A DNA stretch of 64,000 nucleotides from an uncultured Muribaculaceae bacterium (GCA_944321725.1 CALUMI010000006.1:1-64000), one strand, 5' to 3'; counted from the first letter of the stretch, positions 19,096-27,848 are shown. Numbers and translations: made by a program. Notes: generated by a model not told the origin, from the sequence alone.

Positions 19096-19127
19096 GTTGT
19101 TTTTTTGTTTGGAATGGTATACATTTG
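19096..19127 (+). promoter_or_regulatory. Promoter of the HU gene
   Basis: GTTG (19096-19099), 20 bases, then TACATTTG (19120-19127), an exact -7 match. The ATG is 35 bases further on, as expected for a strongly expressed gene. Confidence 0.7.
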
Positions 19128-19162
19128 TCGAAGATATACCATAAACCTAAATATTTGTTATT

Positions 19163-19435
19163 ATGAATAAAGCAGAATTAATTAATGCGATTGCTGAAAA
19201 GGCAAACCTGACAAAAGCTGATGCGAAAAATGCATTGGACGCAACTATCGCGGCTATCACAGACGCTATGACTAAGAATGATAAGGTGGCTCTTATCGGA
19301 TTCGGTACTTTCTCTGTTGTTGAAAAAGGTGAAAGAACAGGTATCAATCCGGCTACGAAGGCTAAAATAACTATCCCGGCCAAGAAAGTCGTTAAGTTCA
19401 AAGCCGGCGCAGAACTCGCTGAAAAAGTAAAATAA
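19163..19435 (+). CDS. HU family DNA-binding protein
   Basis: A 90-residue histone-like nucleoid protein that binds and bends DNA as a dimer. It matches HU along its whole length: MNKAELINAIAEKANLTKAD at the N-terminus, the signature GFGTFSVVEKGERTGINPAT, and the arm/C-terminal KITIPAKKVVKFKAGAEL. The arm proline sits in GINPAT. The gene has its own good promoter and a strong terminator, so it forms a single-gene unit. Confidence 0.96.
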   Translation: MNKAELINAIAEKANLTKADAKNALDATIAAITDAMTKNDKVALIGFGTFSVVEKGERTGINPATKAKITIPAKKVVKFKAGAELAEKVK

Positions 19436-19457
19436 GAACTGATTGCCTTAAGGACTA

Positions 19458-19490
19458 AAAGGGTATGCCAAGAGTTTTGGTATGCCCTTT
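19458..19490 (+). terminator. Terminator after the HU gene
   Basis: A 14-bp perfect stem AAAGGGTATGCCAA / TTGGTATGCCCTTT with a 5-base loop, then ATTATTTC. It starts 22 bases after the HU stop. Confidence 0.88.
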
Positions 19491-19646
19491 ATTATTTCTA
19501 TAATATTAAAAAATCTTAATACGATTGATTTTTCTGCTGTAAAACTATGTTGTAAAACATATTTACTATACTTTTGTATCAAGTTTTTCATGGTATTAAA
19601 TTTTAAGGTAGAAAGGTTATTTGTCGGGAGATAAGTAATCTTTTTT

Positions 19647-20585
19647 TTATTTTTTGCTATGCCGTTTCCGTGGGATGCGCGGGAAAAGTTTGCGGAAGCG
19701 GATGAGGTGGATGGTTATTCGTCCGCCGGCAATGATAAGCGTTACGGCGGCTATAATCATCAGTATTCCGCACAGAATGCGTGGAGTGAGCGACTCATTG
19801 AACACTGTCACGCCGATGATGACAGCCGTCACGGGTTCCAACGCCCCGAGTATGGCAGTCGGTGTGGAGCCGATATATTGAATTGCGCTTGTGGTGCAAA
19901 GAAATGATATGGCTGTCGGAAAGATGGCCAAAGCGATGAGATTTCCCCACATATACCATTTTTCAGGGAGTGTTACCGCCTGACCGAAATCCAAACGGAA
20001 AAGGAATAGCGACACTCCGAACAGCAGTATGTAGAAAGTGACAGTCAGTGTGGCCACATTTTTTAGGGATGATTGGTTTATGCCTACGATGTAGATTGCA
20101 TAGGTTAGAGCCGATATCAGCACGAATATTGTTCCGGTGAGGCTTAATGTGGCGCCGTCGCCTCCTTGATAGAGCATACCTATTCCGCCAAGAGCGAGCA
20201 GGATGCAGAATGCGGTTTGGAGAGTTATCTTTTCTTTGAATACAAACGCCATAATCAACGCCACCATAATTGGGTATACAAATAGTATGGTCGAGGCTAT
20301 GCCGGCGTCCATGTAATTATAGCTGAGAAACAGTGTCAGTGACGATGCTGCCACGAGCAGGCCGAATATCGCCAATGGCAGTATTTCTTTTCTGTTGAGC
20401 CTGAAACTGCGTCCGCGGGCCTTTATCATTATTCCTAATATCGGAATGGCAAGCAGATAGCGGAAGAACAGCACAGAATCTGCGTCCATCCCATCGGAAT
20501 ACAGCGGCTGGGCGAAAAGGGGGTTCATTCCGTAAGTGGCTGCGGCAATCGTGCCCAATGCGTAGCCTTTCACTTTGGCGTTCAT
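19647..20585 (-). CDS. DMT-family (EamA) transporter
   Basis: A 312-residue inner-membrane protein with about ten hydrophobic helices arranged as two EamA repeats of about five helices each (first repeat around IAAATYGMNPLFAQPLY, second around GTIFVLISALTYAIYIVGI). It has the typical end IQYIGSTPTAILGALEPVTA followed by VFNESLTPRILCGILMIIAA. Drug/metabolite-transporter proteins export amino acids, sugars or other small metabolites, and the substrate is not evident. It follows the DD-carboxypeptidase gene by 6 bases on the same strand, so it is the last gene of a three-gene minus-strand operon. The C-terminal tail is basic (RKLFPRIPRKRHSKK). Confidence 0.9.
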   Translation of the reverse strand: MNAKVKGYALGTIAAATYGMNPLFAQPLYSDGMDADSVLFFRYLLAIPILGIMIKARGRSFRLNRKEILPLAIFGLLVAASSLTLFLSYNYMDAGIASTILFVYPIMVALIMAFVFKEKITLQTAFCILLALGGIGMLYQGGDGATLSLTGTIFVLISALTYAIYIVGINQSSLKNVATLTVTFYILLFGVSLFLFRLDFGQAVTLPEKWYMWGNLIALAIFPTAISFLCTTSAIQYIGSTPTAILGALEPVTAVIIGVTVFNESLTPRILCGILMIIAAVTLIIAGGRITIHLIRFRKLFPRIPRKRHSKK

Positions 20586-20591
20586 AAAAAT

Positions 20592-22043
20592 TTATTCTGT
20601 CGTGTTGTTTGTTGTGAATAATTCGAGCAATAGTGTCTCTATGGATTTTTTTAATGCGTCATAATTGCATCTGAAATTGTTGGCCATAACCACAACGGCA
20701 TATTTCGGATTGCCGGCGGGATAATAGCCCGCGTAGCATTGCACTCTTGTCATGCTGCCTGATTTGAGGGCAATTTTCCCCTCTAATTCTGTGCCTTTAA
20801 GCAGGCGTTTCACTGTCCCCTCCTGTCCGCATACGGGTAACAGGGTGGGATAAAGAAGTCCTATTTCACTGTCGGTGGCTGCCGCTTTAAGCACAGACGC
20901 AAGAAAGTAAGGCGAATAATGATTGGTTCTGGAAAGTCCGGAGCCGTCGTAGATTATTTGTCCGTCGGTGTCTATCCCCCATGCGTTGAGAACCGACCGT
21001 TCGCTTTTCAACGCCATTTCGCGTGACGCGAATGTGTTGTCGTGTAAAGCTACTGCCCGCAGCACGGCTTCCGCATACATGTTGTCGCTTCTGAACAGCA
21101 GTGATGATGCTATTTCTTGAAGCAGCGGAGATTGGTGCACGTAGACTGTACGGCGATAGCTGCCACTCTTGATTTTGCGGTTCATTACGGGTATCCCCTC
21201 GCACACAATGGCTTCTGTCAAATCGCAAGTGAGCGCGTTTGCCGGATCGGGAGTGGTGGTTTTAAGCTCTACAGGGTCGTTTTGTCTTTTTACATGTCCC
21301 CAAACTATAAGGTTGTTGCTGTTTTTTTTGCGTGAGGCGGAGGGTGTCCAGCTCCCCTTACGCCCGGTTGTGACAGTGACATTGTTTCTTATTTTCAAGT
21401 TGCTTTGATGGGGCAGGGTGTCGATAATCATCGCTTTTCTGCCCGATACGTCGAATATTACGGAGCATTGGTTGTCCGCATAGTTCATTGCATGCACGCC
21501 GGCTCCGAAATCTTCCGTGACATCCGCGTCTTCCCAATCTTCCGGCACTCCCTGTTCGGGGCAGATGCTTTCATTTACTATTACTTGTCCGTTTATTTTT
21601 TTTATGCCGAGCCGCTTTAATCCTTCGATAGTGCCCACTATAAAAGATTCATGCTCCGGAAAGTGGCGTGATTCGAGGGTGGGATCTAATCCGGCGTTGA
21701 TTATCAGATTGCCGTTTACCGTTCCGGAATGGTCTGTTAGTCCGTCGATTACTACTTCTGTAGTGAAACGGTAGTTTGGCGTAAGCGCTTTTATTGCCGT
21801 CGCCGAAGTTATCAGTTTTGTTATCGAAGCCGGTGTGAGTGGCGTGTTCTCGTTGTATCCTGCCACTATCTCTCCTGTCGTAAGGTCGATGACGCATACG
21901 CCCGCCTTTGCGCCGCGCATCGCTTTTGACTGCGCGAAATTTTTGGTGGCTTCGGGATTAATCTCTCCGGCAAAAGCGAGTTGTGGCAGCAGGAACAGTA
22001 TGGATAATAATACTGCCGCTAATTTCGATATGTTTCTATTCAT
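20592..22043 (-). CDS. dacB: D-alanyl-D-alanine carboxypeptidase/endopeptidase (PBP4, S13)
   Basis: A 483-residue penicillin-binding protein of the S13 family that trims or opens peptidoglycan cross-links in the periplasm. Signal peptide 1-25 (ends LAFAG). All three active-site motifs are present: SITK with serine 73, SDN at 319-321 and KSG at 427-429. Between the first two lies the long insertion typical of PBP4 (about residues 95-290). The ending YYPAGNPKYAVVVMANNF matches the family. It is preceded by the histidine phosphatase gene (77-base gap) and followed by the transporter after 6 bases. Confidence 0.93.
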   Translation of the reverse strand: MNRNISKLAAVLLSILFLLPQLAFAGEINPEATKNFAQSKAMRGAKAGVCVIDLTTGEIVAGYNENTPLTPASITKLITSATAIKALTPNYRFTTEVVIDGLTDHSGTVNGNLIINAGLDPTLESRHFPEHESFIVGTIEGLKRLGIKKINGQVIVNESICPEQGVPEDWEDADVTEDFGAGVHAMNYADNQCSVIFDVSGRKAMIIDTLPHQSNLKIRNNVTVTTGRKGSWTPSASRKKNSNNLIVWGHVKRQNDPVELKTTTPDPANALTCDLTEAIVCEGIPVMNRKIKSGSYRRTVYVHQSPLLQEIASSLLFRSDNMYAEAVLRAVALHDNTFASREMALKSERSVLNAWGIDTDGQIIYDGSGLSRTNHYSPYFLASVLKAAATDSEIGLLYPTLLPVCGQEGTVKRLLKGTELEGKIALKSGSMTRVQCYAGYYPAGNPKYAVVVMANNFRCNYDALKKSIETLLLELFTTNNTTE

Positions 22044-22120
22044 TTTATGTTTTTATAGAATACAGACACAAAATTACAACAAATTATTCCAACTTGTCAT
22101 ATTGCTGTGAATGACTTTTG

Positions 22121-23353
22121 TCATTCTAATGGCAGAAGCTCGAGAAAGCGCAGTCGTAGCTCGTTCCATTCCACGTATGGTGAGTTGGCTCCCGGCAGCA
22201 GTTGTATGGGCTTTTCATTATATTCGGCGCGCACATAGATTTTGCCCGACGGTGCTTCGAAGTACACTAATTGCAGGTTTGCCGCCATAGGAAACATCTC
22301 ATAGTCTTTCCAATTATCGGAAAGTGTGTCGTAGTAATGTGTGAGATAGTAGCATCCCGGTGCCTGTATCAGAGCCATTAGCGGCATTAATGTTTCAGCA
22401 TGGCCGAATCGCAGTTTTGCTGTTATTTTCAGTTTGCCGCTCACTACGCTGTCGGCTGTTGCTACAATGTTTTGCAGCAGTGGCGCCGCCGTTTCTGCCG
22501 GGCGTGTCGATATGAGCGACGCGGAATACAGAAGATATTGCCGGAAATTGAATACAGACCACAGTTTGCGGTATTCTTCGATGGTGAAATATTTCGACGC
22601 GTCGTGTTCAATGCCCATCGCGCTCATACCGGCTGACACGTAATATTCGGCCAATGCAAGTTCATAAACGGTGTTGTAGTCTAACGGATAGTTTTCACCA
22701 AGTACGTGCAAAATAGGCTCGATTGGAATATTCGCTGCCGCAAAACGGTTGTAGGCGGCGGTATATGCGGTGTCTGCGCGGTACGCCTGATAGATGGAAT
22801 CGAGTTCGTAGTTGCGCATTATCGGAGTGAATTTTTTCCCGGACTCGGTTGAGATGGTTATGTCGTTTGCCGATTTTGCGAGTTGTTGCGTGAAAAAGTA
22901 CATGCTCATTATGCTGCGCGGCGAGTCCGACGATATGGCGGAAATCGTTGTGCTGTCGAACAGGCCGGGATATTTACAGTACATTTTCATGGCAATGGAG
23001 CGTTGTTCTCTTTCTCCTATGCTGTCGAGCTCTCCCCAACGTCCCCCTGTAGCGGATATTACTTTTTCTGTTTCAGCTTTGAGCTGCCGTCCGATTGGAG
23101 TGATTGTGCCTAATGAGTCGGCTTTGTCCAAAGCGTTTTTCAGCATTATGGTGTGGTAAGAGCCTGCGGGATAGCGCGAGCCGTGTCTGCCTATGTGGTT
23201 GACAAATATTGGTTTCAGCGAATCGGGATATTCTGTGGCGGCTGGCGGTTCAGGGTATGGCGACAAACTTGCGCTGCCGTTTTTATATGTAAAGCCGTTG
23301 GCTGTTGCCGCAATCAGGATAAGCGCTATTGGAAGTGTCAGTCGATGTCTCAT
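22121..23353 (-). CDS. Secreted histidine acid phosphatase (MINPP/phytase-like)
   Basis: A 410-residue clade-2 histidine phosphatase. The catalytic motif RHGSRYP is at residues 56-62 (nucleophile His57) and the proton donor motif HAE at 318-320. A signal peptide covers about residues 1-20. Bacteroidota homologues of MINPP dephosphorylate inositol phosphates such as phytate and are often packed into outer-membrane vesicles. The arrangement here (N-terminal RHG and late HAET rather than HD) fits the MINPP group better than AppA phytases. This gene starts the minus-strand operon with dacB and the DMT transporter. Substrate is inference. Confidence 0.87.
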   Translation of the reverse strand: MRHRLTLPIALILIAATANGFTYKNGSASLSPYPEPPAATEYPDSLKPIFVNHIGRHGSRYPAGSYHTIMLKNALDKADSLGTITPIGRQLKAETEKVISATGGRWGELDSIGEREQRSIAMKMYCKYPGLFDSTTISAISSDSPRSIMSMYFFTQQLAKSANDITISTESGKKFTPIMRNYELDSIYQAYRADTAYTAAYNRFAAANIPIEPILHVLGENYPLDYNTVYELALAEYYVSAGMSAMGIEHDASKYFTIEEYRKLWSVFNFRQYLLYSASLISTRPAETAAPLLQNIVATADSVVSGKLKITAKLRFGHAETLMPLMALIQAPGCYYLTHYYDTLSDNWKDYEMFPMAANLQLVYFEAPSGKIYVRAEYNEKPIQLLPGANSPYVEWNELRLRFLELLPLE

Positions 23354-23404
23354 TTTCGTGGTTGTTTTTATCGACGTGAAATTAATGATTTATTTTGTAA
23401 TGTG

Positions 23405-23434
23405 GTTGTAAAAATTTGGAAACTATTAATTTTG
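23405..23434 (+). promoter_or_regulatory. Promoter of the small TPR gene
   Basis: GTTG (23405-23408), 18 bases, then TAATTTTG (23427-23434), an exact -7 match. The ATG is at 23454, so the leader would be about 13 bases. Confidence 0.55.
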
Positions 23435-23453
23435 TGGCATATTTTTATAAGGT

Positions 23454-23726
23454 ATGGCAGACATTGACAGAATAAAAGAACTGATAGACTCTAACGCCAC
23501 GTTAGAGGCAATTTCCTTAATCGACGAGATGATAGGCAGTGAGCCTGACAATGATATGCTTTATTTTCTGCGCGGCAACGCCTATCGAAAGCATAATGAT
23601 TGGAAACATGCCATGAGCGATTATTGCAAGGCGGCGGAGATTAATCCTGACAGCCCTGCCACTCGCGCGTATGATGCGGCAAAGCGAATACTTGACTTTT
23701 ATAATAAGGATTTATATAATCCTTAG
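23454..23726 (+). CDS. Small tetratricopeptide-repeat protein
   Basis: A 90-residue soluble protein with about two TPR-like helical repeats. The clearest is PDNDMLYFLRGNAYRKHNDWKHAMSDYCKAAEINPDSP, residues about 31-68, with the expected small and aromatic residues. Such proteins mediate protein contacts, and no partner is evident. The C-terminus overlaps the end of the convergent gene by 4 bases. A predicted promoter lies just upstream. Confidence 0.8.
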   Translation: MADIDRIKELIDSNATLEAISLIDEMIGSEPDNDMLYFLRGNAYRKHNDWKHAMSDYCKAAEINPDSPATRAYDAAKRILDFYNKDLYNP

Positions 23727-24010
23727 AATTGCAGCATGTATTGCCCGGTGCTGTCGTAAGGAAATTGCCGGGTATGCGATAGTGATGAGCTTGCGAACAT
23801 CGGTTTCTGGATAGCCCATCCCCGTGTGCGGTTGCGGATGTAGACTTTGGCTATGCCTGTGTATCGCGAAGCAAGTTTGCGCAGTTTGCGCATTATTTCC
23901 TCGATGCTTGTCATTTCCTTTGTGTTGAGCTCTGCCAATTTGTTTCCGGCCACGGATAGAGCCGCGTATAGCTCATCGCCTTTCTCTATTTTTCCATTCT
24001 CGATTATCAT
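23723..24010 (-). CDS. Small hypothetical protein
   Basis: A 95-residue protein with no signal peptide or membrane segment. The N-terminal half is helical and charged (KGDELYAALSVAGNKLAELN, then TSIEEIMRKLRKLASRY). A strand-like stretch KVYIRNRTRGWAIQKPMF follows. I do not recognise the family. It has a clear purine-rich ribosome site (AGGAGAAC) about 8 bases before the ATG, stronger than is usual here, which supports translation. It converges with the TPR gene and is divergent from the intergenic transcript region upstream of trpS. Confidence 0.65.
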   Translation of the reverse strand: MIIENGKIEKGDELYAALSVAGNKLAELNTKEMTSIEEIMRKLRKLASRYTGIAKVYIRNRTRGWAIQKPMFASSSLSHTRQFPYDSTGQYMLQF

Positions 24011-24129
24011 GTGTTCTGTTCTCCTTTCTGATGCAAAGTAAAACAGTATGTGGGCTTGATTTATGCCCGTTGTAATTAAAAGTGATTAAATATTGCCGGT
24101 TGCGAACAAAATGGATTGTTCGGATGTTT

Positions 24130-24262
24130 TACATTCGGGTTTTAAAAGGTATTATTAATAGGAAAAAGCAATTAATGCGTAAATAACTACTACTCATAAC
24201 ACATTACAGACACATAGGGGACAGCGGCAGATCCGTGAGGACAGGCTGCTGTTATTTTTTTG
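24130..24262 (+). ncRNA. Candidate small RNA upstream of trpS
   Basis: Inferred from an orphan terminator. The left boundary is approximate: a near-consensus -7 box TACATTCG lies at 24130-24137, so the RNA would start near 24143 and be about 120 bases long. No good -33 element is visible. A trp-type leader peptide was looked for and not found (the only ATG frame reads Met-Arg-Lys-stop). It matches no RNA family I recognise. Confidence 0.35.
24221..24261 (+). terminator. Orphan terminator before trpS
   Basis: An 8-bp stem ACAGCGGC / GCTGCTGT (one G-T pair), with a 16-base loop that can itself form a short CC/GG hairpin. TTATTTTTTT follows. No coding gene precedes it on this strand. Confidence 0.75.
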
Positions 24263-24297
24263 CGGAGTGGTTGCGCAGTATGTATTGAGATTTTGAC

Positions 24298-24305
24298 TAC
24301 CTTTG
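24298..24305 (+). promoter_or_regulatory. -7 box TACCTTTG before trpS
   Basis: An exact TAnnTTTG match 21 bases before the ATG and downstream of the orphan terminator, so trpS appears to have its own promoter. The nearest -33-like GTTG (24270-24273) is slightly too far away. Confidence 0.55.
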
Positions 24306-24326
24306 TAGTTAAATTATGAAAAAGTT

Positions 24327-25415
24327 ATGGGTAAGATTATATTGACAGGCGACCGGCCGACCGGTAAATTGCATTTAGGACATTATGTGGGTTCGCTTCG
24401 CCGTCGTGTCGAGTTGCAGAATTCCGGCGAGTACGACAAGATATATGTGATGATAGCCGACGCGCAGGCGTTGACCGACAATGCCGACAATCCTGAAAAG
24501 ATACGGCAGAATATCATAGAGGTGGCTCTCGATTACCTTTCTGCCGGAATCGACCCGGAGAAGACTACGATATTCATACAGTCGCAGGTGCCGGAACTGA
24601 CGGAGCTTGCTTTCTACTATATGAATCTTGTCACTGTGTCGCGTGTGCAGCGCAATCCGACGGTCAAGACGGAAATCAAGATGCGCAATTTCGAGGCAAG
24701 CATACCGGTAGGATTTTTCTGTTACCCGGTGAGTCAGGCTTCCGACATTACGGCTTTCCGCGCCACGACGGTGCCGGCCGGTGAGGATCAGGAGCCTATG
24801 ATAGAGCTTACGCGCGAGATTGTCAACCGGTTCAACCACGTTTACGGCCCTACGCTTGTAGAGCCGGAGATTCTGTTGCCGGAGAATGCCGCATGTATGC
24901 GTTTGCCGGGAACCGACGGAAAGGCGAAGATGAGCAAGTCGCTCGGCAATTGCATTTATCTTTCCGACACTCCGAAAGAAGTGGCCAAGAAAGTGAAGAG
25001 CATGTATACCGACCCGTTGCATCTTAATATTTCCGATCCGGGACATTTGGAAGGTAATTGTCCGTTCATTTATCTGGACGCTTTTTGCAATGACAAGGAT
25101 TTCTCGAAGTATTGCCCCGACTATCAGAGTTTGCAGGAAATGAAAGACCATTATACTCGTGGCGGATTGGGTGACGGAACAGTGAAAAAGACGCTTATAG
25201 CCGTGCTTGAGGAGACTCTTGCCCCGATACGTGAACGCCGCCATGAATTCGAGAAAGATATTCCGGCAGTGTTCGATATTCTCAAGCGGGGGAGCGAGGC
25301 CGCGCGTGAAGTGGCCGCCGCCACGCTCGACGATGTCCGCCGGGCTATGAAGATAAACTATTTCGAGGATTCTGCATTGATAGCGGAACAGGCCGCGAAG
25401 TATAAGGGCAAGTGA
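24327..25415 (+). CDS. trpS: Tryptophanyl-tRNA synthetase
   Basis: A 362-residue class I aminoacyl-tRNA synthetase that charges tRNA-Trp. The HIGH-type motif is HLGH at residues 16-19 ([16 protein letters not shown]) and the KMSKS motif is at 201-205, followed by LGNCIYL. The Rossmann-fold region with VMIADAQAL and the [20 protein letters not shown] stretch fits the Bacteroidota form. The length is in the family range. It is monocistronic by context. Confidence 0.95.
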   Translation: MGKIILTGDRPTGKLHLGHYVGSLRRRVELQNSGEYDKIYVMIADAQALTDNADNPEKIRQNIIEVALDYLSAGIDPEKTTIFIQSQVPELTELAFYYMNLVTVSRVQRNPTVKTEIKMRNFEASIPVGFFCYPVSQASDITAFRATTVPAGEDQEPMIELTREIVNRFNHVYGPTLVEPEILLPENAACMRLPGTDGKAKMSKSLGNCIYLSDTPKEVAKKVKSMYTDPLHLNISDPGHLEGNCPFIYLDAFCNDKDFSKYCPDYQSLQEMKDHYTRGGLGDGTVKKTLIAVLEETLAPIRERRHEFEKDIPAVFDILKRGSEAAREVAAATLDDVRRAMKINYFEDSALIAEQAAKYKGK

Positions 25416-25424
25416 CGGTCAGGC

Positions 25425-25443
25425 CGCCGGCTTCGTGCCGGCG
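25425..25443 (+). terminator. Possible hairpin after trpS
   Basis: A 7-bp perfect GC-only stem CGCCGGC / GCCGGCG with a 5-base loop, 10 bases after the trpS stop. There is no T-run, so it may be a processing or attenuation hairpin rather than a true terminator. Confidence 0.4.
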
Positions 25444-25530
25444 TGCCGATTGTATGGAACTTGGTATGTGCTTTGACGCATTTTGATGGTAGGGTAAGAT
25501 TGGTGTCTGAATAATACTCAATATTATAGA

Positions 25531-26619
25531 ATGCAATATTTAAGTGCCTTTTGCAATGGTTTTTGCTGTATGTTCTTTCTTGTGGAAGGGATTTATTTCT
25601 ATAAGCGAAGGGAAGAACGCCGTCTTTACAGGACCACGGCCGTGATATTTTTCATTTGGTTCTTGTTGCTGTTGAAAGATATGTTCTACAGCGTGGATAT
25701 GTTCGTTGATTCCGAGCGTATATACCGGTCTATGTTGTTGTTTGATATGTCGGTAGTGTTTACTTGCTCGTTTTATGCGATGGATTTGCTTAAGCCGAAA
25801 TATTTTACGACACGTGGAGTCCTGATGCACATTGTGCCCTATTTTGTAGGGCTGGGAGTCTATGCGGCTACCGGATGGAACTGGATTTATTACGCTATGT
25901 TTGTGGCTTGCGTGGTTTATAGCATAGTGATATTGGTGTTGATGATAAGGTGGATAGGGGAATATATGCGTGCGGCCGAGAATTATTATTCTGATGTGGA
26001 GGCTGTCGATGTGGGCTGGTTGAGTAAGGTCATAGTGCTGTTTCTTATAGTATTTGCTTTTTGGGGAGCATTGATGATGTTCAATGATTATTCTGCGTTG
26101 ATGGATACGTTCTATTATATGCTCATACTGATTGTGTGGGGGTTGATAAGCTATCGCACAAAAAGGCAGGGACAGATTGCGGAAGAGGCTGTAGCGGCTG
26201 TCGAGGAGATTGATTCTGAAGGCTGTGTCCGTGAAGTGCCGATGGATTTCAGCCGTGAGATAGAATTGTTGTTCGGCGAACGGCAGATTGCACGTAATCC
26301 CCAGTTGACTATGTCCGAGGTCGTTAAGATGATAGGTACTAACCGCAATTATTTCTCGTTGTACCTTAACAATAAGTTGAATGTGAACTTCTACGATTTC
26401 ATCAACGGCTATCGCCTGGCGTATGCGGAAGAGCTGCTTCGTTCAGCGGAGTGCGATTTGTCGCAGGAAGAGATTGCCCAACAGGTGGGTTTTAACTCAA
26501 TAAGCACGTTCCGGCGGGCTTTTCTGAAAAAATACGGCATGACTCCTAAAAAATACCGTACAATGGCGTTGCAGGGCGTTTTACCCCCCCCCCTAAAAGA
26601 TTGGAAAGGAATTAAATAA
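25531..26619 (+). CDS. Membrane-anchored AraC-family transcriptional regulator
   Basis: A 362-residue protein joining a membrane domain to a DNA-binding domain. Residues 1 to about 215 hold six or seven hydrophobic helices (CFFLVEG-type start, FFIWFLLLLKDMF, YYAMFVACVVYSIVILVLMI, VIVLFLIVFAFWGAL, YYMLILIVWGLISY). After a short acidic linker, residues about 255-345 form an AraC double helix-turn-helix (the first around TMSEVVKMIGTNRNYFSLYL, the second EEIAQQVGFNSISTFRRAF followed by KKYGMTPKKYR). Such proteins probably sense an envelope signal. The last codons cross a run of ten C. The target is unknown. Confidence 0.88.
   Translation: MQYLSAFCNGFCCMFFLVEGIYFYKRREERRLYRTTAVIFFIWFLLLLKDMFYSVDMFVDSERIYRSMLLFDMSVVFTCSFYAMDLLKPKYFTTRGVLMHIVPYFVGLGVYAATGWNWIYYAMFVACVVYSIVILVLMIRWIGEYMRAAENYYSDVEAVDVGWLSKVIVLFLIVFAFWGALMMFNDYSALMDTFYYMLILIVWGLISYRTKRQGQIAEEAVAAVEEIDSEGCVREVPMDFSREIELLFGERQIARNPQLTMSEVVKMIGTNRNYFSLYLNNKLNVNFYDFINGYRLAYAEELLRSAECDLSQEEIAQQVGFNSISTFRRAFLKKYGMTPKKYRTMALQGVLPPPLKDWKGIK
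26584..26593 (+). repeat. Poly-C tract (ten C) at the end of the AraC regulator
   Basis: Ten consecutive C encode three prolines near the C-terminus (VLPPPLKDW). With nine C the frame ends at once (CCC CCC CCC TAA). With eleven C a different, slightly shorter tail results. The DNA-binding domain itself is upstream and would not be lost. Confidence 0.85.
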
Positions 26620-26728
26620 TTGACGGAATGAACAGAAAATGACGCAGTGAATTATTCGCCGCGTCGTTTTTTGTTGTATTGAACGGGAAATTTGGACGGA
26701 ATGAACACTCTCAAAAATGTCGTTAATC

Positions 26729-26736
26729 TAACTTTG
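26729..26736 (+). promoter_or_regulatory. -7 box TAACTTTG before the YiiX-like gene
   Basis: An exact TAnnTTTG match 45 bases before the ATG at 26782. No good -33 element at the normal distance. Confidence 0.5.
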
Positions 26737-26781
26737 CAAATATGTTAATGACTTTAAAACAAACCGGCATTACCATAATAA

Positions 26782-27396
26782 ATGAGAACCATATATCATA
26801 TAATTGTGTTTGCGACTGTTTTGTTGGCGTTCCAAAGCTGCAAAAGCGGTTCGGGTGATAAGCGGGCTTTTCGCTTGCCTGAGCTTCGCGAGGGCGACAT
26901 TGTTTTCCGCAAAGGAGGCAGCGTGGTGAGCCGCATGGTGCTTTACGCAGACCGTTCCGGAAAATATTCTCATATAGGAGTGGTGGTGGATAACGGCGGC
27001 GAGCTGATGGTTGTGCATGCCGTGCCGGGCGAGCCTGACTATCCGGGTGACACCGACCGTGTTAAAATGGAAAGCGTGGAAGTGTTTTTCGATGAGGAGA
27101 GAGCGGCGGCGGGCGCGGTGATGAGGCCTGTTGCCGGTGGCGACACATTGGGTAGTGTTGCGAAGAAGGCTTTGGAGTTGGCCGGTCGCAGAGTGCTGTT
27201 TGACCATAATTATGACCTTTCCGACACTTCCAAACTTTATTGCACGGAACTTGTCGACTTTGTGTTCCGTCATGCCGGAATAGATTTGCCGGAAGGCAGA
27301 ATGACGCATATCAATATACCGGGAATGGTTGGCGACTATTTGCTCCCGTCTGACATCTATGAGAGCCGCAGGCTCAGGGTGATATATTGCTTTTGA
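26782..27396 (+). CDS. YiiX/YebB-like permuted papain-fold lipoprotein
   Basis: A 204-residue lipoprotein of the permuted NlpC/P60 group. Lipobox LLAFQSC (Cys20). The domain reads LREGDIVFRKG, then a histidine in KYSHIGVVVD (His64) and a cysteine in KLYCTELVDFVF (Cys154), the catalytic pair in the circularly permuted order. Family members hydrolyse amide or acyl-amide bonds in envelope substrates, and the precise substrate is unknown. It lies 162 bases after the AraC gene with its own -7 box, and 41 bases before the DUF4878 gene, with which it may be co-transcribed. Confidence 0.85.
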   Translation: MRTIYHIIVFATVLLAFQSCKSGSGDKRAFRLPELREGDIVFRKGGSVVSRMVLYADRSGKYSHIGVVVDNGGELMVVHAVPGEPDYPGDTDRVKMESVEVFFDEERAAAGAVMRPVAGGDTLGSVAKKALELAGRRVLFDHNYDLSDTSKLYCTELVDFVFRHAGIDLPEGRMTHINIPGMVGDYLLPSDIYESRRLRVIYCF

Positions 27397-27437
27397 TTGA
27401 GTTAATCACATTATTAATAATTTAAAATTTATCGATT

Positions 27438-27848
27438 ATGAGAAAAACGATTTATTTTTTGACTTTTGTTTTTTCAGTGTTGTTGCTTGCGGCTTGTGGA
27501 AGCGACACATCCACTCCTAAGGCTGCCGCTGAAAATTGGGGAGAAATGATGAAATCAGGTGACTACAAAGGGATAGTCGACCAAATTGCTTATCCTGATA
27601 ATTTGTCGGCGGAAGAAAAGGAGCAATCAAAAGAAATGTTTCTTTCGCTGTTCAACGACAAGGTGAAGGCGCAAGTTGAGAAAAAAGGAGGCATAACTTC
27701 TACGGAAGTTGTTTCCGAAACAATTGCTGAAGACGGCAAGACAGCAAAAGTGGAAATGAAAGTTGTTTATGGCGACGGTTCTGAAGAAGAGGAAACTTTA
27801 GATTTGGTTAATGTCGATGGCGAATGGAAATTGAGCATAGACAAATGA
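27438..27848 (+). CDS. DUF4878 lipoprotein
   Basis: A 136-residue lipoprotein: lipobox LLLAAC (Cys20) followed by GSDTSTPKAAAENWGEMMKS. The mature part matches the DUF4878 pattern, an NTF2-like fold: two N-terminal helices, then strands AKVEMKVVYGDGSEEEETLD and DLVNVDGEWKLSIDK. Its function is not known. A good terminator follows, so it ends the transcript that begins at the YiiX-like gene or just before it. Confidence 0.82.
   Translation: MRKTIYFLTFVFSVLLLAACGSDTSTPKAAAENWGEMMKSGDYKGIVDQIAYPDNLSAEEKEQSKEMFLSLFNDKVKAQVEKKGGITSTEVVSETIAEDGKTAKVEMKVVYGDGSEEEETLDLVNVDGEWKLSIDK

Larger units (their letters stand above)
24011..24326. other. Intergenic region upstream of trpS
   Basis: A 316-base gap between divergent genes. 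It contains no plausible protein. It does contain a plus-strand terminator at 24221-24261 that belongs to no visible gene, and after it the trpS -7 box. A terminator there implies a short plus-strand transcript starting within this gap (separate entry). Confidence 0.7.

Noticed and set aside
24130..24326. Tryptophan attenuator with leader peptide for trpS
   Set aside because: The only ATG in the leader reads Met-Arg-Lys-stop, with no tryptophan codons, and the terminator precedes the likely trpS promoter.
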